Shown piece after piece: positions 27,414 to 36,605 of a stretch of 64,000 nucleotides of DNA. Origin of the DNA: Mucilaginibacter flavidus (lineage in GTDB: Bacteria > Bacteroidota > Bacteroidia > Sphingobacteriales > Sphingobacteriaceae); assembly GCF_024055575.1 (NCBI RefSeq), contig NZ_JAMXOE010000011.1:1-64000 (forward strand). Direction: 5' to 3'. The position numbers and the translations under genes are program-made. The notes beneath the pieces are model-generated. The model worked only from the letters and a program-made list of their open reading frames with translations, was not told where the DNA came from and did no database searches. Numbering within the stretch: position 1 is the stretch's first letter; each line of letters opens with the position of its first letter.

Positions 27414-27569
27414 TTTTTTATCATCTTTTAACTCATCATCCAGCAAAATTCGCATAGAAGGAGTGTACAGGTCGTCGTTTTGACCACTGCGTTGCGCCCA
27501 AAAAAAGGCTCCCAGGAAAATAAGTGCCATCAGCACGCTGCAACCGATAAGGAAATAGATGATATTCAT
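27411..27569 (-). CDS. ccoS: cbb3 oxidase assembly protein CcoS
   Basis: A 52-residue gene from ATG (27569-27567) to TGA (27413-27411). It has one membrane span (MNIIYFLIGCSVLMALIFLG) followed by AFFWAQRSGQNDDLYTPSMR and an acidic tail, the standard CcoS pattern. CcoS is needed for cofactor insertion into the cbb3 oxidase. It overlaps the ccoI stop by 4 bp, so ccoI-ccoS form one operon. Its end overlaps the box of the ccoNO promoter. Confidence 0.92.
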   Translation of the reverse strand: MNIIYFLIGCSVLMALIFLGAFFWAQRSGQNDDLYTPSMRILLDDELKDDKK

Positions 27570-29956
27570 ATTAATTTTCGCTTTTTCGCTGCAAAATGTG
27601 TGGCCAGCGTGGTGAATGAAATAATTGTTACGGTACTTAATGGCATCAAAATGGCTGCAACCAGCGGTGAAAGCCGACCGGTAACCGCATAGCTTAGCCC
27701 AACCAGGTTATAGGTTAACGATATAAGGAAAGACAGGTGGATAATTTTAACTGTATCCTTTGAAAAGCGCAGGAACGCGGGTAACTTGTTAAACGACTGC
27801 CCATCCAAAATGGCATCGCTGCCCGGCGAAAAGTTGTTTACATTATCGGTAACAGCAATGCCAAGGTCGCTTTGTTTAAGTGCGCCCGAGTCGTTCAGGC
27901 CATCGCCCAACATCATTACTTTATGCCCGTTTTGCTGCAGGTTTTTAATGATATCAAGCTTTTGCTGGGGCGATTTTCCAAAAAACATTTTGGCATCGTT
28001 ATGAAAAAAACGGACCAGTTCATTTCTCTCATGGTCCTGGTCGCCCGATAGTAAGTATAAATCATAATCAGTGGCCAGCAACCCAATATTATCCATCCCT
28101 TCGCGGTATTCCTGGTCAAATCCAAAATAACCCAGGTATTCGCCATCAATCATTAAATGAACGCGGGTCATTTGCTTCGTCTCAAAAAAATACCCAAAAA
28201 TCAGATTGCCGCTGCCTACCTGCACTTTGTGGCCGGCAATTGTTGCATTTATGCCCTTGCCAGGTATTTCTTTGTACTCAGTTATATCCAGTGCCCGCAT
28301 TTCACCTAAATATTGGGTTATCATGCGGCTTAATGGGTGGATGGAATTACGGCAAGCTGTGTAAATTATTTGCTGTTGCCTGTCGGTCAGGTCGCCGCCA
28401 AGTATAATGCGCTTACTTGTGCCGTTTGTTATGGTGCCGGTTTTATCCATTACCAATGTGTCAACCCGTGCTAGCTGCTCAACAACGGCAGTGTTCTTCA
28501 GGTAAAACCTGTTACGGTCAAAAATCCCCAGAGCTGCCGACATAGTAAACGGAGTACTTAAGGCAAGGGCACATGGACAGGCTACAATAAGCACTGCCGT
28601 AAAAGCATCAATACCTGTGCGGTAGTTAAAAGGCAACCACGCCAGCAGCGATGCAACAGCAATTATGATTAACACAACAGTAAAATACTTGCTTACTGTT
28701 TCGTTAAATGTTTTCATGCGGTTATCTTGTTTGCGGGTAAACGCCTCGTTGTTCCAGAGCTGGGTCAGGTAGCTTTGCGAAACGGGTTTAACAACCTCCA
28801 GCTCAATAGCCTCGCCGGTTTGGCGGCCGCCGGCATAGATTATCTCGCCGAGGGTGCGATTTACGGGAACTGATTCACCGGTTACAAAGCTGAAATCAAT
28901 TAAAGCCTGGCCCTTTAACAAAATGGCATCGGCCGGGATAATTTCGTTATGGCGGATAACCATCCGTTGCCCCATTACAAGCTTTGCAAGCGGCAGCGGC
29001 TTTTCAACGCCGTTTACCAAAACCTGCACCGCCACCGGAAAAAACGAACGGTAATCACGCTCGAACGATATATGGTGATAGGTTTTTTGCTGAACAAATT
29101 TGCCTACCAGTAAAAAAAATACAAGCCCGCAAAGCGTATCGGCAAAGCCGGCCCCGGTATGCGCCAGGTTTTCAATTACGGTGCGTCCAAAAAGCACTGC
29201 AATACCTAATGCAAGCGGAAAATCGATGTTTAGCACCTTCGCCTTTAAATTATTCCAGGCGCTTACAAAATAGCCGCGACCGCTATAAAAAACTACCGGC
29301 AGGCTGAACAGGATATTTATGTACCCAAAAAAGTGTTTAAACGTTTGCTCGTAAACCGAAAGGCCAAAGTACTCGGGAAAACTTAGCAGCATTACGTTAC
29401 CGAAACAAAACCCGGCTACTGCAATGCGCTGCACAAGGTTACCCTTGTCGGCTGTGTTTTGTTTTTTGATAATGTCCTGCAGGCTAATGAGCGGTTCGTA
29501 GCCTATATCATATAGTAACTCAACCAATTGCTGTAGGGTGTATTGGCGGTTATCAAACCTGACGATGAGTTGTTTTTTCAAAAAATCGACCCTTGAATAA
29601 TGTATGGCCGGGCTAAAATTGTTTAATTGCTCCAGCAGCCACAGGCACGAACTGCAATGTATGTGCGGTATATAAAGGGTGATGATGGAAATTCGGTCGT
29701 CGGTGTAATCCAGCAGTTCTGAAAGTATTGATGGTTCGCTTAAATAATCAAAGCGTTTATCAACCCTCGCCCTGGTAGCGCCGGGATGCGAATTATAACC
29801 GTAGTAGCTGCACATACCCGATCCCGCTAAAATGTTGTATACACTTTCGCAGCCGTGGCAACAAAACTGTTTACTGTCGCTAACAAATTCTGTGGTCAGG
29901 CAGTCGTCTCCGCAATGGTAGCACGCGGGTTTTACAAGTGTTGAGCTCTCCGTCAT
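27566..29956 (-). CDS. ccoI: Copper-transporting P1B-type ATPase CcoI (FixI)
   Basis: The 796-residue protein starts with a Cys-rich domain (CYHCGDDC at 12-19 and FCCHGCESVY at 31-40, PF12156 type). A metal-binding HMA-like domain with HCSSC follows near residue 100. About eight spans carry CPCALALSTP, with the phosphorylation motif DKTGTITNG and hinge MLGDGLNDSGAL. The N-terminal Cys-rich domain distinguishes CcoI from CopA. It exports Cu+ for assembly of the cbb3 oxidase copper site. Its own box-controlled promoter lies upstream, and ccoS overlaps its end. Confidence 0.95.
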   Translation of the reverse strand: MTESSTLVKPACYHCGDDCLTTEFVSDSKQFCCHGCESVYNILAGSGMCSYYGYNSHPGATRARVDKRFDYLSEPSILSELLDYTDDRISIITLYIPHIHCSSCLWLLEQLNNFSPAIHYSRVDFLKKQLIVRFDNRQYTLQQLVELLYDIGYEPLISLQDIIKKQNTADKGNLVQRIAVAGFCFGNVMLLSFPEYFGLSVYEQTFKHFFGYINILFSLPVVFYSGRGYFVSAWNNLKAKVLNIDFPLALGIAVLFGRTVIENLAHTGAGFADTLCGLVFFLLVGKFVQQKTYHHISFERDYRSFFPVAVQVLVNGVEKPLPLAKLVMGQRMVIRHNEIIPADAILLKGQALIDFSFVTGESVPVNRTLGEIIYAGGRQTGEAIELEVVKPVSQSYLTQLWNNEAFTRKQDNRMKTFNETVSKYFTVVLIIIAVASLLAWLPFNYRTGIDAFTAVLIVACPCALALSTPFTMSAALGIFDRNRFYLKNTAVVEQLARVDTLVMDKTGTITNGTSKRIILGGDLTDRQQQIIYTACRNSIHPLSRMITQYLGEMRALDITEYKEIPGKGINATIAGHKVQVGSGNLIFGYFFETKQMTRVHLMIDGEYLGYFGFDQEYREGMDNIGLLATDYDLYLLSGDQDHERNELVRFFHNDAKMFFGKSPQQKLDIIKNLQQNGHKVMMLGDGLNDSGALKQSDLGIAVTDNVNNFSPGSDAILDGQSFNKLPAFLRFSKDTVKIIHLSFLISLTYNLVGLSYAVTGRLSPLVAAILMPLSTVTIISFTTLATHFAAKKRKLI

Positions 29957-29976
29957 TATAACAATTTTAATTTCAT

Positions 29977-30041
29977 CAAAACTGCGTTGTTAGGCGTTAG
30001 CAACACATGATTTTTAACGGCTAAAAGTGTGACTCGCGTCA
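29977..30041 (-). promoter_or_regulatory. Fnr-like box, half-box and -7 element of ccoI-ccoS
   Basis: Perfect box TGACTCGCGTCA (30030-30041) is accompanied by a half-box beginning TGAT (30008) exactly 22 bp nearer the gene. Minus-strand CAGTTTTG (29984-29977), one mismatch from TAnnTTTG, starts 29.5 bp from the half-box centre. The predicted leader is about 16 bp. Confidence 0.75.
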
Positions 30042-30089
30042 CTTTTTGAGGCTGTATTACAAAAGCTGCTTAAACAGGATTCGCGGCTG

Positions 30090-30980
30090 CTATAAAATCG
30101 GCAACGATTCATAAACTTTTGTGCCCGGAAAAACTAGCATGGGTTTTACAAGATGCGCAGCCAGTTTTTGAGTTACACTTTCTTCGAATATTTTTTGGAA
30201 GAAACTACGCTTACGGTGTACCAACACCAAAAGGTCAATATCGGTATGTTGCGATAGCCAAGTCAAACCGGCAGCAACGCTATTGCTTTTGATGGTACGG
30301 TACTGAACGTTGAGGTTATTTGCCGATGTCGGAATTTGATTATAAAACTTTTTTATTACGTGCTGTTCTTCTTTATCTGATGAGTTTTCTTCAATTACAT
30401 AAGTAATTAATATTTCAGAACCGAAATATTTGGCGAACCCATACAAACTGTGCAGCACCTCTACGCCATTATAACTGAGATCGGTAGCGAAAGATATTTT
30501 TTTGAAGCCATGAAAAGGTACCTGGAAGGGTACTACCAAAACAGGGCAATTGGCTTTTTCAATTATTTCGTTGGTGTGGTCGCCCTGGAAAATGGTGCCC
30601 AGCAAGCCATTACTATGCGTGCCAACTACCGCCATTGTAATATGACGGTTAGCGGTTATCCAATTAACTGCATTTGCCACCGAGCCGGCCATGCTGCAAG
30701 GTTCTATTACCGGTACAAATTCGCCGGCAGGTATATTTTTTTCGAACTCCACGGTTAGCCGGCTGGCCAATTCAGTTAAATCGCTAATGCTTTCTTCTTC
30801 AAACCGGTTGGCGTTTACCGTTGGTATACCGGTTTGGGCCGAAATATAATCAGTAGAAGGTTCGGGAAATACGTTACACAACAACAAATCAGCCTTTATA
30901 CTTGCGGCAAGCTTTAATGAGTAGTGGGCTGCATAGTCGGCCTTAATGGAGAAATCGGTTAATACTAATATGGTTTTCAT
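30090..30980 (-). CDS. Universal stress protein, tandem UspA domains
   Basis: The 296-residue cytoplasmic protein has two Usp folds (about 1-145 and 150-290). The first starts MKTILVLTDFS and holds a partly conserved nucleotide-binding loop (GTHSNGLLGTIFQGDH) before CPVLVVP. The second starts KISFATDLSYNGVEVL and ends LVKPMLVFPG with no clear ATP loop. It follows the CoA-transferase by 46 bp on the same strand and so is probably in its box-controlled operon. It resembles the proteins at 34391-35242 and 35714-36577. Usp proteins of this kind are often induced by anaerobiosis. Confidence 0.9.
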   Translation of the reverse strand: MKTILVLTDFSIKADYAAHYSLKLAASIKADLLLCNVFPEPSTDYISAQTGIPTVNANRFEEESISDLTELASRLTVEFEKNIPAGEFVPVIEPCSMAGSVANAVNWITANRHITMAVVGTHSNGLLGTIFQGDHTNEIIEKANCPVLVVPFQVPFHGFKKISFATDLSYNGVEVLHSLYGFAKYFGSEILITYVIEENSSDKEEQHVIKKFYNQIPTSANNLNVQYRTIKSNSVAAGLTWLSQHTDIDLLVLVHRKRSFFQKIFEESVTQKLAAHLVKPMLVFPGTKVYESLPIL

Positions 30981-31026
30981 GATCCGGGTATTAAGTTGGT
31001 ACTGGTTTAATAAGTATTACCTGTTG

Positions 31027-32319
31027 TTACATTATTAGTTCTTTTTCAAACCTGGTGTAATAAGCATGGTCAAGTGTTTCTCTATGGTTAGGATGTGCAA
31101 TTTCGATAAGGGCCCTAGCGCGTTGCTTAAGGCTTTTGCCAAATAAATTAACTGCGCCATATTCGGTAACAATCCAATGCACATGCCCGCGGGTAGTCAC
31201 CACGCCGGCGCCTTCTTTTAAAAACGGCACAATGCGGCTGATGCCCTTGTTTGTTTGCGATGGCAGGGCAATAATGGGCTTGCCACCTTCAGACAGCGAA
31301 GCGCCATGTATAAAATCCATCTGCCCCCCAATGCCCGAATATTGATATGTGCCAATAGAATCGGAACATACCTGCCCAGTCAAATCAATTTCAATAGCGC
31401 TATTTATGGCTGTAACCCCCGGATTTTGTCTTATTATGCTCGTATCGTTAACATAACCAATGTCCATCACCCTGATGCCCGGGTTGTCATCAACAAAATC
31501 ATATAATTTGCGGGTACCGGTTAAAAATGCAGTTACTGATTTGCCACGATTTAATTTCTTCCGGCTATTATCAATATTGCCGTTTTCAATGAGCGCGATA
31601 ACACCGTCCGAAAACATTTCGGAGTGCAACCCGAGATTTTTGTGCGTGGCCAGGTTTTTCAAAACCTGGTCGGGTATACTGCCAATGCCCAGTTGTAGTG
31701 TTGCTCCGTCATCTATCAGCGATGCAATATTGTAACCGATTTTCTGAACAATATCACTCTCCCCAGCCGAATAATCAACTTCAGGCAGATCGGCAACATG
31801 CCAAACCATCGCATTTATTTTACTGATATGAACAAAGCCCTGACCATGAGTACGCGGCATAAATGGGTTTACCTGCGCAATTACATATTTGGCCACATCA
31901 ACCGCAGCCCTGGCAATATCAACAGACGTACCCAACGAGCAATAGCCGTGGCTATCCGGTGGCGATACCTGTATCAATGCTACGTCAATCGGCAAAATAT
32001 TCCTCCTGAAAAGTAGTGGTATTTGGCTTAAAAATATCGGCACATAATCGCCGTTTTCGCTGTTTACAACAGACCGGGTAGTTGCCGAAACAAACAACGA
32101 ATTAAAATAAAATGATTTTCTATGCTCGGGTGTATCAAAACTAACATCGCCAAGGGTAGTAATACTTACCAGTTCTATATCATTAAGTTCGTTATGCCTG
32201 TTTTGTAGTGCTTCAACAAGGTGTACCGGTGTGGCCGCACTGCCGTGAATAAAAACACGGTCGCCCGATTTTACGTGTCTTAAAGCCTCGTCGGCACTTA
32301 TGTAGGTTGTATCAAGCAT
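31027..32319 (-). CDS. Acetyl-CoA hydrolase/transferase family protein (acetate or 4-hydroxybutyrate CoA-transferase)
   Basis: The 430-residue protein has both family domains. The catalytic Glu is Glu234 in LHSEMFSDGV. The CoA-binding GIGSIPDQVL (211-220), GIGGQMDFIHGAS and RGHVHWIVTEYGAVNLFGKSL are further family marks. It would move CoA between acyl-CoA and acetate or a similar acid, possibly giving ATP-linked acetate formation in fermentation. The substrate is uncertain. It is first in an operon with the Usp gene at 30090. A divergent promoter region with a perfect box is shared with the 593-residue protein. Confidence 0.9.
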   Translation of the reverse strand: MLDTTYISADEALRHVKSGDRVFIHGSAATPVHLVEALQNRHNELNDIELVSITTLGDVSFDTPEHRKSFYFNSLFVSATTRSVVNSENGDYVPIFLSQIPLLFRRNILPIDVALIQVSPPDSHGYCSLGTSVDIARAAVDVAKYVIAQVNPFMPRTHGQGFVHISKINAMVWHVADLPEVDYSAGESDIVQKIGYNIASLIDDGATLQLGIGSIPDQVLKNLATHKNLGLHSEMFSDGVIALIENGNIDNSRKKLNRGKSVTAFLTGTRKLYDFVDDNPGIRVMDIGYVNDTSIIRQNPGVTAINSAIEIDLTGQVCSDSIGTYQYSGIGGQMDFIHGASLSEGGKPIIALPSQTNKGISRIVPFLKEGAGVVTTRGHVHWIVTEYGAVNLFGKSLKQRARALIEIAHPNHRETLDHAYYTRFEKELIM

Positions 32320-32369
32320 AATTTTAATAATTGTTTGCCGGCGACGAATCGCCTTTGTTTTTTGCTTTT

Positions 32370-32465
32370 CAAAGTTGCTTTGTTATGTTTTTATAAAGAA
32401 TGATATGCAAATGTTTAAAAAGTGATTTGCGTCAGTTTTTAAAGCATGCGCCCAATGTAGCTTTG
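32370..32465. promoter_or_regulatory. Divergent Fnr-like promoter pair
   Basis: Perfect box TGATTTGCGTCA (32423-32434) and a half-box starting TGAT (32401) lie 22 bp apart. To the right, TAGCTTTG (32458-32465) starts 29.5 bp from the perfect box centre and drives the 593-residue gene. To the left, minus-strand CAACTTTG (32377-32370) starts 29.5 bp from the half-box centre and drives the CoA-transferase. One box pair thus serves both directions with the same geometry. Confidence 0.8.
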
Positions 32466-32519
32466 TGGGAAAAATAGGACTGTTGCTTAAATAGTCATTT
32501 ACAACCCTGATAATTTACT

Positions 32520-34301
32520 ATGGGCCATAAATTTCACATCCCGGTACTGGGATTAGGATACTCCATTGATACACCGCTTAAAGTTGCCAAGTATGGCATT
32601 TCCTCGGTAATGTCAATTGTCGACGACGAACTTATCGAGCGGATGCGCAAATACCACAGCCAGCTTAACGGTGAATCTTACATCCCGATAAGCAAAAAAG
32701 ATACTGATTACCGTGCAGCGCGCATTGCTGCTTATTTAAACCTGGTTGCCAAACTGGTTGACCGTCAATTTGCTGAACTAAAGCAACTGCCATTTGAACC
32801 CGGGAACGATTTGTGCCGGTATTTTGAGATGCTGCCCGAAAGTTCGCAACTGCGGCAGGGGTACGACCTTATGATGGACTACCCGAACGAACGCCAAAAG
32901 CAATATTTTGAATGCCTGCTTAAGCGGGAAATGACTATCGGCAGCATCGACGTAAATATCATGTCGAAAGTGGATAAGATGAACTATACGGTGCAGGGCG
33001 AATCAACTGGCGAACAGAATACTGATGCGTTGGCTGCACTTCGCGGTTTTGCACAAAGCAACTTGCAATCGGCTGTTATCATGTCGGCCGGGATGAACCC
33101 GCGGCTTTACAGTTACCTTGAATCACTTGCTGATTTTTTTCCAGACGCCGAAGGGCAACTGCGTAAAAAAATAATACTAAAAGTAAGCGATTTTCGCTCG
33201 GCCTTTATCCAGGCAAAATTTTTGGCTAAAAAAGGCTTGTGGGTGTCGGAGTTTCGTGTCGAATCGGGCTTAAACTGCGGTGGACATGCCTTTGCCACCG
33301 AAGGCTTTTTGCTTGGCCCTATCCTGGAAGAATTTAAACAGAAAAGAGTGGAAATGTTGCAGGAACTATTTCAAATCTACCACAACGCATTGCTCGAAAA
33401 AGGCATTACCTGCGATGCTGCGCCTCGCCAGAAACTAAGCGTGCAGGGCGGAATAGGCACAGCATCAGAAAACGAATTTTTACTGAAGCATTACCAGGTG
33501 GACGCCACCGGATGGGGCAGCCCCTTTTTACTGGTGCCCGAAGTTACAAACGTTGATAACGATACCCTTCATCAGTTAGAGCATGCAGGCGAAGACGACT
33601 TCTATTTAAGCGGATCGTCGCCGTTGGGCATATTGTTTAATAACTTTAAAAACAGCACTGCCGAGGCGCAGCGCCTTAAGCGACTGGAGAACAATCGTCC
33701 CGGCAGCCCCTGCACAAAAAAATACCTGTGCACTAATACGGAGTTTACCGACAAACCCATCTGCACAGCATCAAGAGAATATCAGAACCTGAAATTGAAG
33801 CAGCTGGAAACCCTTGAACTTGCCGAAGCAGAATATGAAAAACAATACGAAACTATTGTTGAGAAACTATGCCTTTGCGAAGGTTTGTGTTCATCGGCTT
33901 ATATAAAATACGATATGCTTAAACCCAGGGAAAATAAAGCAGTAGCTATTTGTCCCGGCCCCAACCTGGCTTACTTTTCGGGAATTTATAGCCTTGAGCA
34001 AATGGTAAACCATATATATGGCGCTACCGACCTGTTGGGTAAAATTAAACGCCCGCACATGTTCATAAAGGAGCTTAACCTATATATAGATTATTTGCAA
34101 ACCGACCTCCGCGCGCAGATCAATGAACTTAATGACAAGAAGAAAAAACAATTATCGAAATTTAAATTGCAGTTGCAGGAAGGCATAGCCTATTACAAAG
34201 AGTTGTTTGCCGAATCGACCAGCCAAACTTCGCAACTTTTACAGGAGTGGCTGCATGACTTAATCACATCCGAAGAGCAGTTAAGCGGCATACAGGTATA
34301 A
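32520..34301 (+). CDS. Conserved-type 593-residue protein of unknown function, possible TIM-barrel flavoprotein
   Basis: I do not recognise a characterised homolog. The N-terminus IPVLGLGYSIDTPLKVAKYGI and a later SVQGGIGTASENEF (about 307-320) recall the first strand and phosphate-binding loop of nitronate-monooxygenase-type TIM barrels. A VESGLNCGGHAFATEG motif lies at 248-262. Nine cysteines cluster mainly in two places: Cys398, 404 and 415, and Cys451, 453 and 457, with Cys478. These could hold metal or Fe-S. A helical, charged C-terminus (about 525-580) may be coiled coil. It is divergent from the CoA-transferase with a class-II-type box promoter. A role in anaerobic redox metabolism is inference. 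Confidence 0.8.
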   Translation: MGHKFHIPVLGLGYSIDTPLKVAKYGISSVMSIVDDELIERMRKYHSQLNGESYIPISKKDTDYRAARIAAYLNLVAKLVDRQFAELKQLPFEPGNDLCRYFEMLPESSQLRQGYDLMMDYPNERQKQYFECLLKREMTIGSIDVNIMSKVDKMNYTVQGESTGEQNTDALAALRGFAQSNLQSAVIMSAGMNPRLYSYLESLADFFPDAEGQLRKKIILKVSDFRSAFIQAKFLAKKGLWVSEFRVESGLNCGGHAFATEGFLLGPILEEFKQKRVEMLQELFQIYHNALLEKGITCDAAPRQKLSVQGGIGTASENEFLLKHYQVDATGWGSPFLLVPEVTNVDNDTLHQLEHAGEDDFYLSGSSPLGILFNNFKNSTAEAQRLKRLENNRPGSPCTKKYLCTNTEFTDKPICTASREYQNLKLKQLETLELAEAEYEKQYETIVEKLCLCEGLCSSAYIKYDMLKPRENKAVAICPGPNLAYFSGIYSLEQMVNHIYGATDLLGKIKRPHMFIKELNLYIDYLQTDLRAQINELNDKKKKQLSKFKLQLQEGIAYYKELFAESTSQTSQLLQEWLHDLITSEEQLSGIQV

Positions 34302-34338
34302 CCTGGCAGCTAAAAAGCGAGAGTTTAAACCATTAAAA

Positions 34339-34369
34339 AAGGCAGCCTACAAATTATGCAGGCTGCCTT
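34339..34369. terminator. Bidirectional intrinsic terminator
   Basis: A perfect 10-bp stem (AAGGCAGCCT / AGGCTGCCTT) with an 11-base loop, A-rich before and T-rich after, lies between the convergent 593-residue gene and the Usp operon. Confidence 0.85.
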
Positions 34370-34390
34370 ATATTTTTACACCAATTGCTG

Positions 34391-35242
34391 TTAAGGCCTT
34401 TTTGGAAGTACCATAACGGGGATGGTTATATGATGGGTGGCATGCAGGTTCTGTCCCCTTGTAAAAAATTTGGTCATTTTTTCGCGAGGGTGCTGCATAA
34501 GCGCCAGTAGTTCGGTTTTTTTATTGGCTTTTAACCAATTCCAGTCCTTATCACGTTTCGTGTCATCAATCGACCGGAAGTAAACCCCACCGCAGTTGAG
34601 CTTTTTATAAAGGTCGCGGTTTAATTTTTGCTCCGCGTCGCGTATTTGCAGGTTGTCGGGGTCTTCATTCAAATGGGTCACCATTAACTCGGCTGCAAAT
34701 ACTTCCATTAGCGCGCCTAACTCGGCAATTGAATTTATATCCTCTTCGTGCAGGGTAGTGGCGAAAGCCATTTTTTCAAAGTTTCGCAGGGTTGCACACT
34801 GCGGTATTACCATCACAGGTACGGCTGCCCAGTCTATTATCCTGGTGCAGACATCACTTAACATAAAGGTCGCCAAATCGGTGTTTGCTGTTGGAGCTGT
34901 TATAACCAGGGCAATTTCGTTGTTATGGGCAATAGATGTCATTACATCTTCTAATTCACTGCTGCCCGCGTCAAAAGTTACTTCGGGTAAATATGAGCCG
35001 GGAAAATACCGGTTGGCCATATCGAGTTCTGTTTTTATCGCAAAATCGGCAAGCGGGCTACCGGCGCCAAAATCAAATAAATCCTGGTGGCCACCGGCCA
35101 ATTGCAACTGTGCGGGTACAGCTACGGTATTTACGCTAAACAATAAAACCCGGGCTTTCATTTTTTTAGCTATATGCACAGCAAAACGGGTTGCATGCAT
35201 TGAATTTTCAGATAAATCAGCTAGTACGGCAATGGTCTTCAT
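34391..35242 (-). CDS. Universal stress protein, tandem UspA domains, degenerate nucleotide loops
   Basis: The 283-residue protein begins MKTIAVLADLSENSMHATRFA. Two Usp domains (about 1-145 and 150-280) are visible, the second beginning MAFATTLHEEDINSIAE. The usual G-x2-G-x9-G(S/T) loop is not recognisable (APTANTDLATFMLSD in the first domain), so ATP binding is doubtful. It is the last gene of the operon Usp - helical protein - Usp (24-bp gap upstream). The bidirectional terminator follows. Confidence 0.87.
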   Translation of the reverse strand: MKTIAVLADLSENSMHATRFAVHIAKKMKARVLLFSVNTVAVPAQLQLAGGHQDLFDFGAGSPLADFAIKTELDMANRYFPGSYLPEVTFDAGSSELEDVMTSIAHNNEIALVITAPTANTDLATFMLSDVCTRIIDWAAVPVMVIPQCATLRNFEKMAFATTLHEEDINSIAELGALMEVFAAELMVTHLNEDPDNLQIRDAEQKLNRDLYKKLNCGGVYFRSIDDTKRDKDWNWLKANKKTELLALMQHPREKMTKFFTRGQNLHATHHITIPVMVLPKRP

Positions 35243-35266
35243 ATTTATATTATTACTCGGGTAAGT

Positions 35267-35683
35267 TTATTTGTGGTCGGTCATTAATCCTTCAGTATAG
35301 CTAAACAGTGCCACTTTGGTGGCTTTTACATCGGTAAATAATTGCTGAAGTTCGGTTTGCAGCTGGTTGTATTTTGCCAGGAAGCCCAAATCCATATCCT
35401 TTTTTATGTCGCCTATAAAAGGCTCAAGGAAGATTAAAAAATCGGGGATTTTTGTTTTAAGCGCAGTTAAGTGCTTTTCCTGTTTTGATATCTCGCTGCC
35501 AAAAACGGTAGTCTTTAATTCCACATTATCGCCCGGATTTTCAGGCTGGTATTTGTTCAGTACGTTTTTGAAAAACTGCAGTTCTTCTTCCATAAAGCCA
35601 ATATCCTGCTGCCAGTGCCTTACTAAAATATATAGTTCCTGCAGTTCGCTTTCAAGTTCAGAGTCGGGAGTTGAAGTATTCAT
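35267..35683 (-). CDS. Small helical protein of unknown function between two Usp genes
   Basis: This is a 138-residue soluble, mostly helical protein with an acidic N-terminus and coiled-coil-like heptads. Its W-x-x-D-x-x-F-x-x-x-E start and length resemble the 137-residue protein at 11994-12407. It is flanked on the same strand by Usp genes with gaps of 24 and 30 bp, so the three are probably co-transcribed. I cannot assign a function. Confidence 0.75.
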   Translation of the reverse strand: MNTSTPDSELESELQELYILVRHWQQDIGFMEEELQFFKNVLNKYQPENPGDNVELKTTVFGSEISKQEKHLTALKTKIPDFLIFLEPFIGDIKKDMDLGFLAKYNQLQTELQQLFTDVKATKVALFSYTEGLMTDHK

Positions 35684-35713
35684 ATGTTTACAGTTTAATA
35701 GAATAGTAAATAT

Positions 35714-36577
35714 TTAGTGAGTTAATGCCGGAAAAACCATTAGCGGCAGTTGCAGGTTTGCGGCCATTTTTTTGGTATGGCTGTGGCTAAAAAGCTCGGC
35801 AAACAGGTTGCGGTGCTGGTGTACCATGGCCAGTATATCAAGTTCGCCGTGTTCGCTCAGCCATTCAAGTCCGTCGTCTACTTTGTTGTCCTTTATCATC
35901 CGGTAATGAATGTCAGGAAAGTGGGATTTATCGGCAAGGCCAAGTAACGATTCGGCGAGGTCTTTTTGATATTTGAAAGCCTCATACTTTTCGTCGGCTA
36001 TATGGGTAACTATTATTTCGGCATTCAGCAGTTTCCCCCAGGTTATCAGGTCGCAAATTGGTTTCAGGTCGCGTTCCATATTAACAAGCTCGGTTGCAAA
36101 TGCTATTTTCCGGATGGGTTGTAACGAAGGATTTTCGGGCACTATTAATACCGGTACGCGGCTGTGTTCAATAAGCTGGGAGGCATGGTCACCAACAAGG
36201 AAACGGCTTAAATTACCGCCGCTATGCGTGCCTGTTACAATTATATCGGCGTGATGTTTATCGGCTACACTGGCAAGTACATCCGTAACTAAACCGGGTT
36301 CGGTAACGCATGTAATTTTAGGTTTAAAGCCGTCAGTTGGTGCCAATGCGTCCAACTCTTCTTTAAAATCTTTTAAAACTGTTTCGCTGTCTTGTATCAG
36401 CAGATCGAATTCATCAGCCGGCCAAAGCGCCATGTCAGCCTGGGGTACCTCAGCCGGTACTATAACAGCATTGCACAAAACAACATTGGCTTTAGTTTGC
36501 ATTGCAAGCTGGTAGCCGTAATGGGCCGCTGCCTTTGAGTTGGCCGAAAAATCAGTAGCAAGTAATAGTGTTAACAT
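35714..36577 (-). CDS. Universal stress protein, tandem UspA domains
   Basis: From the ATG at 36577 the protein has 287 residues (MLTLLLATDFSANSKAAAHYG). An upstream ATG at 36676 would add 33 residues that do not look like a Usp start and would include the box and -7 element, so I reject it. The first domain has a GTHSGGNLSRFLVGDH loop before VPVLIVPE; the second begins KIAFATELVNMERD. It is the first gene of the Usp - helical - Usp operon and closely resembles the Usp at 30090. Confidence 0.9.
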   Translation of the reverse strand: MLTLLLATDFSANSKAAAHYGYQLAMQTKANVVLCNAVIVPAEVPQADMALWPADEFDLLIQDSETVLKDFKEELDALAPTDGFKPKITCVTEPGLVTDVLASVADKHHADIIVTGTHSGGNLSRFLVGDHASQLIEHSRVPVLIVPENPSLQPIRKIAFATELVNMERDLKPICDLITWGKLLNAEIIVTHIADEKYEAFKYQKDLAESLLGLADKSHFPDIHYRMIKDNKVDDGLEWLSEHGELDILAMVHQHRNLFAELFSHSHTKKMAANLQLPLMVFPALTH

Positions 36578-36605
36578 GGCATTAAAGTTTTGAATTTCAA
36601 TAGTG

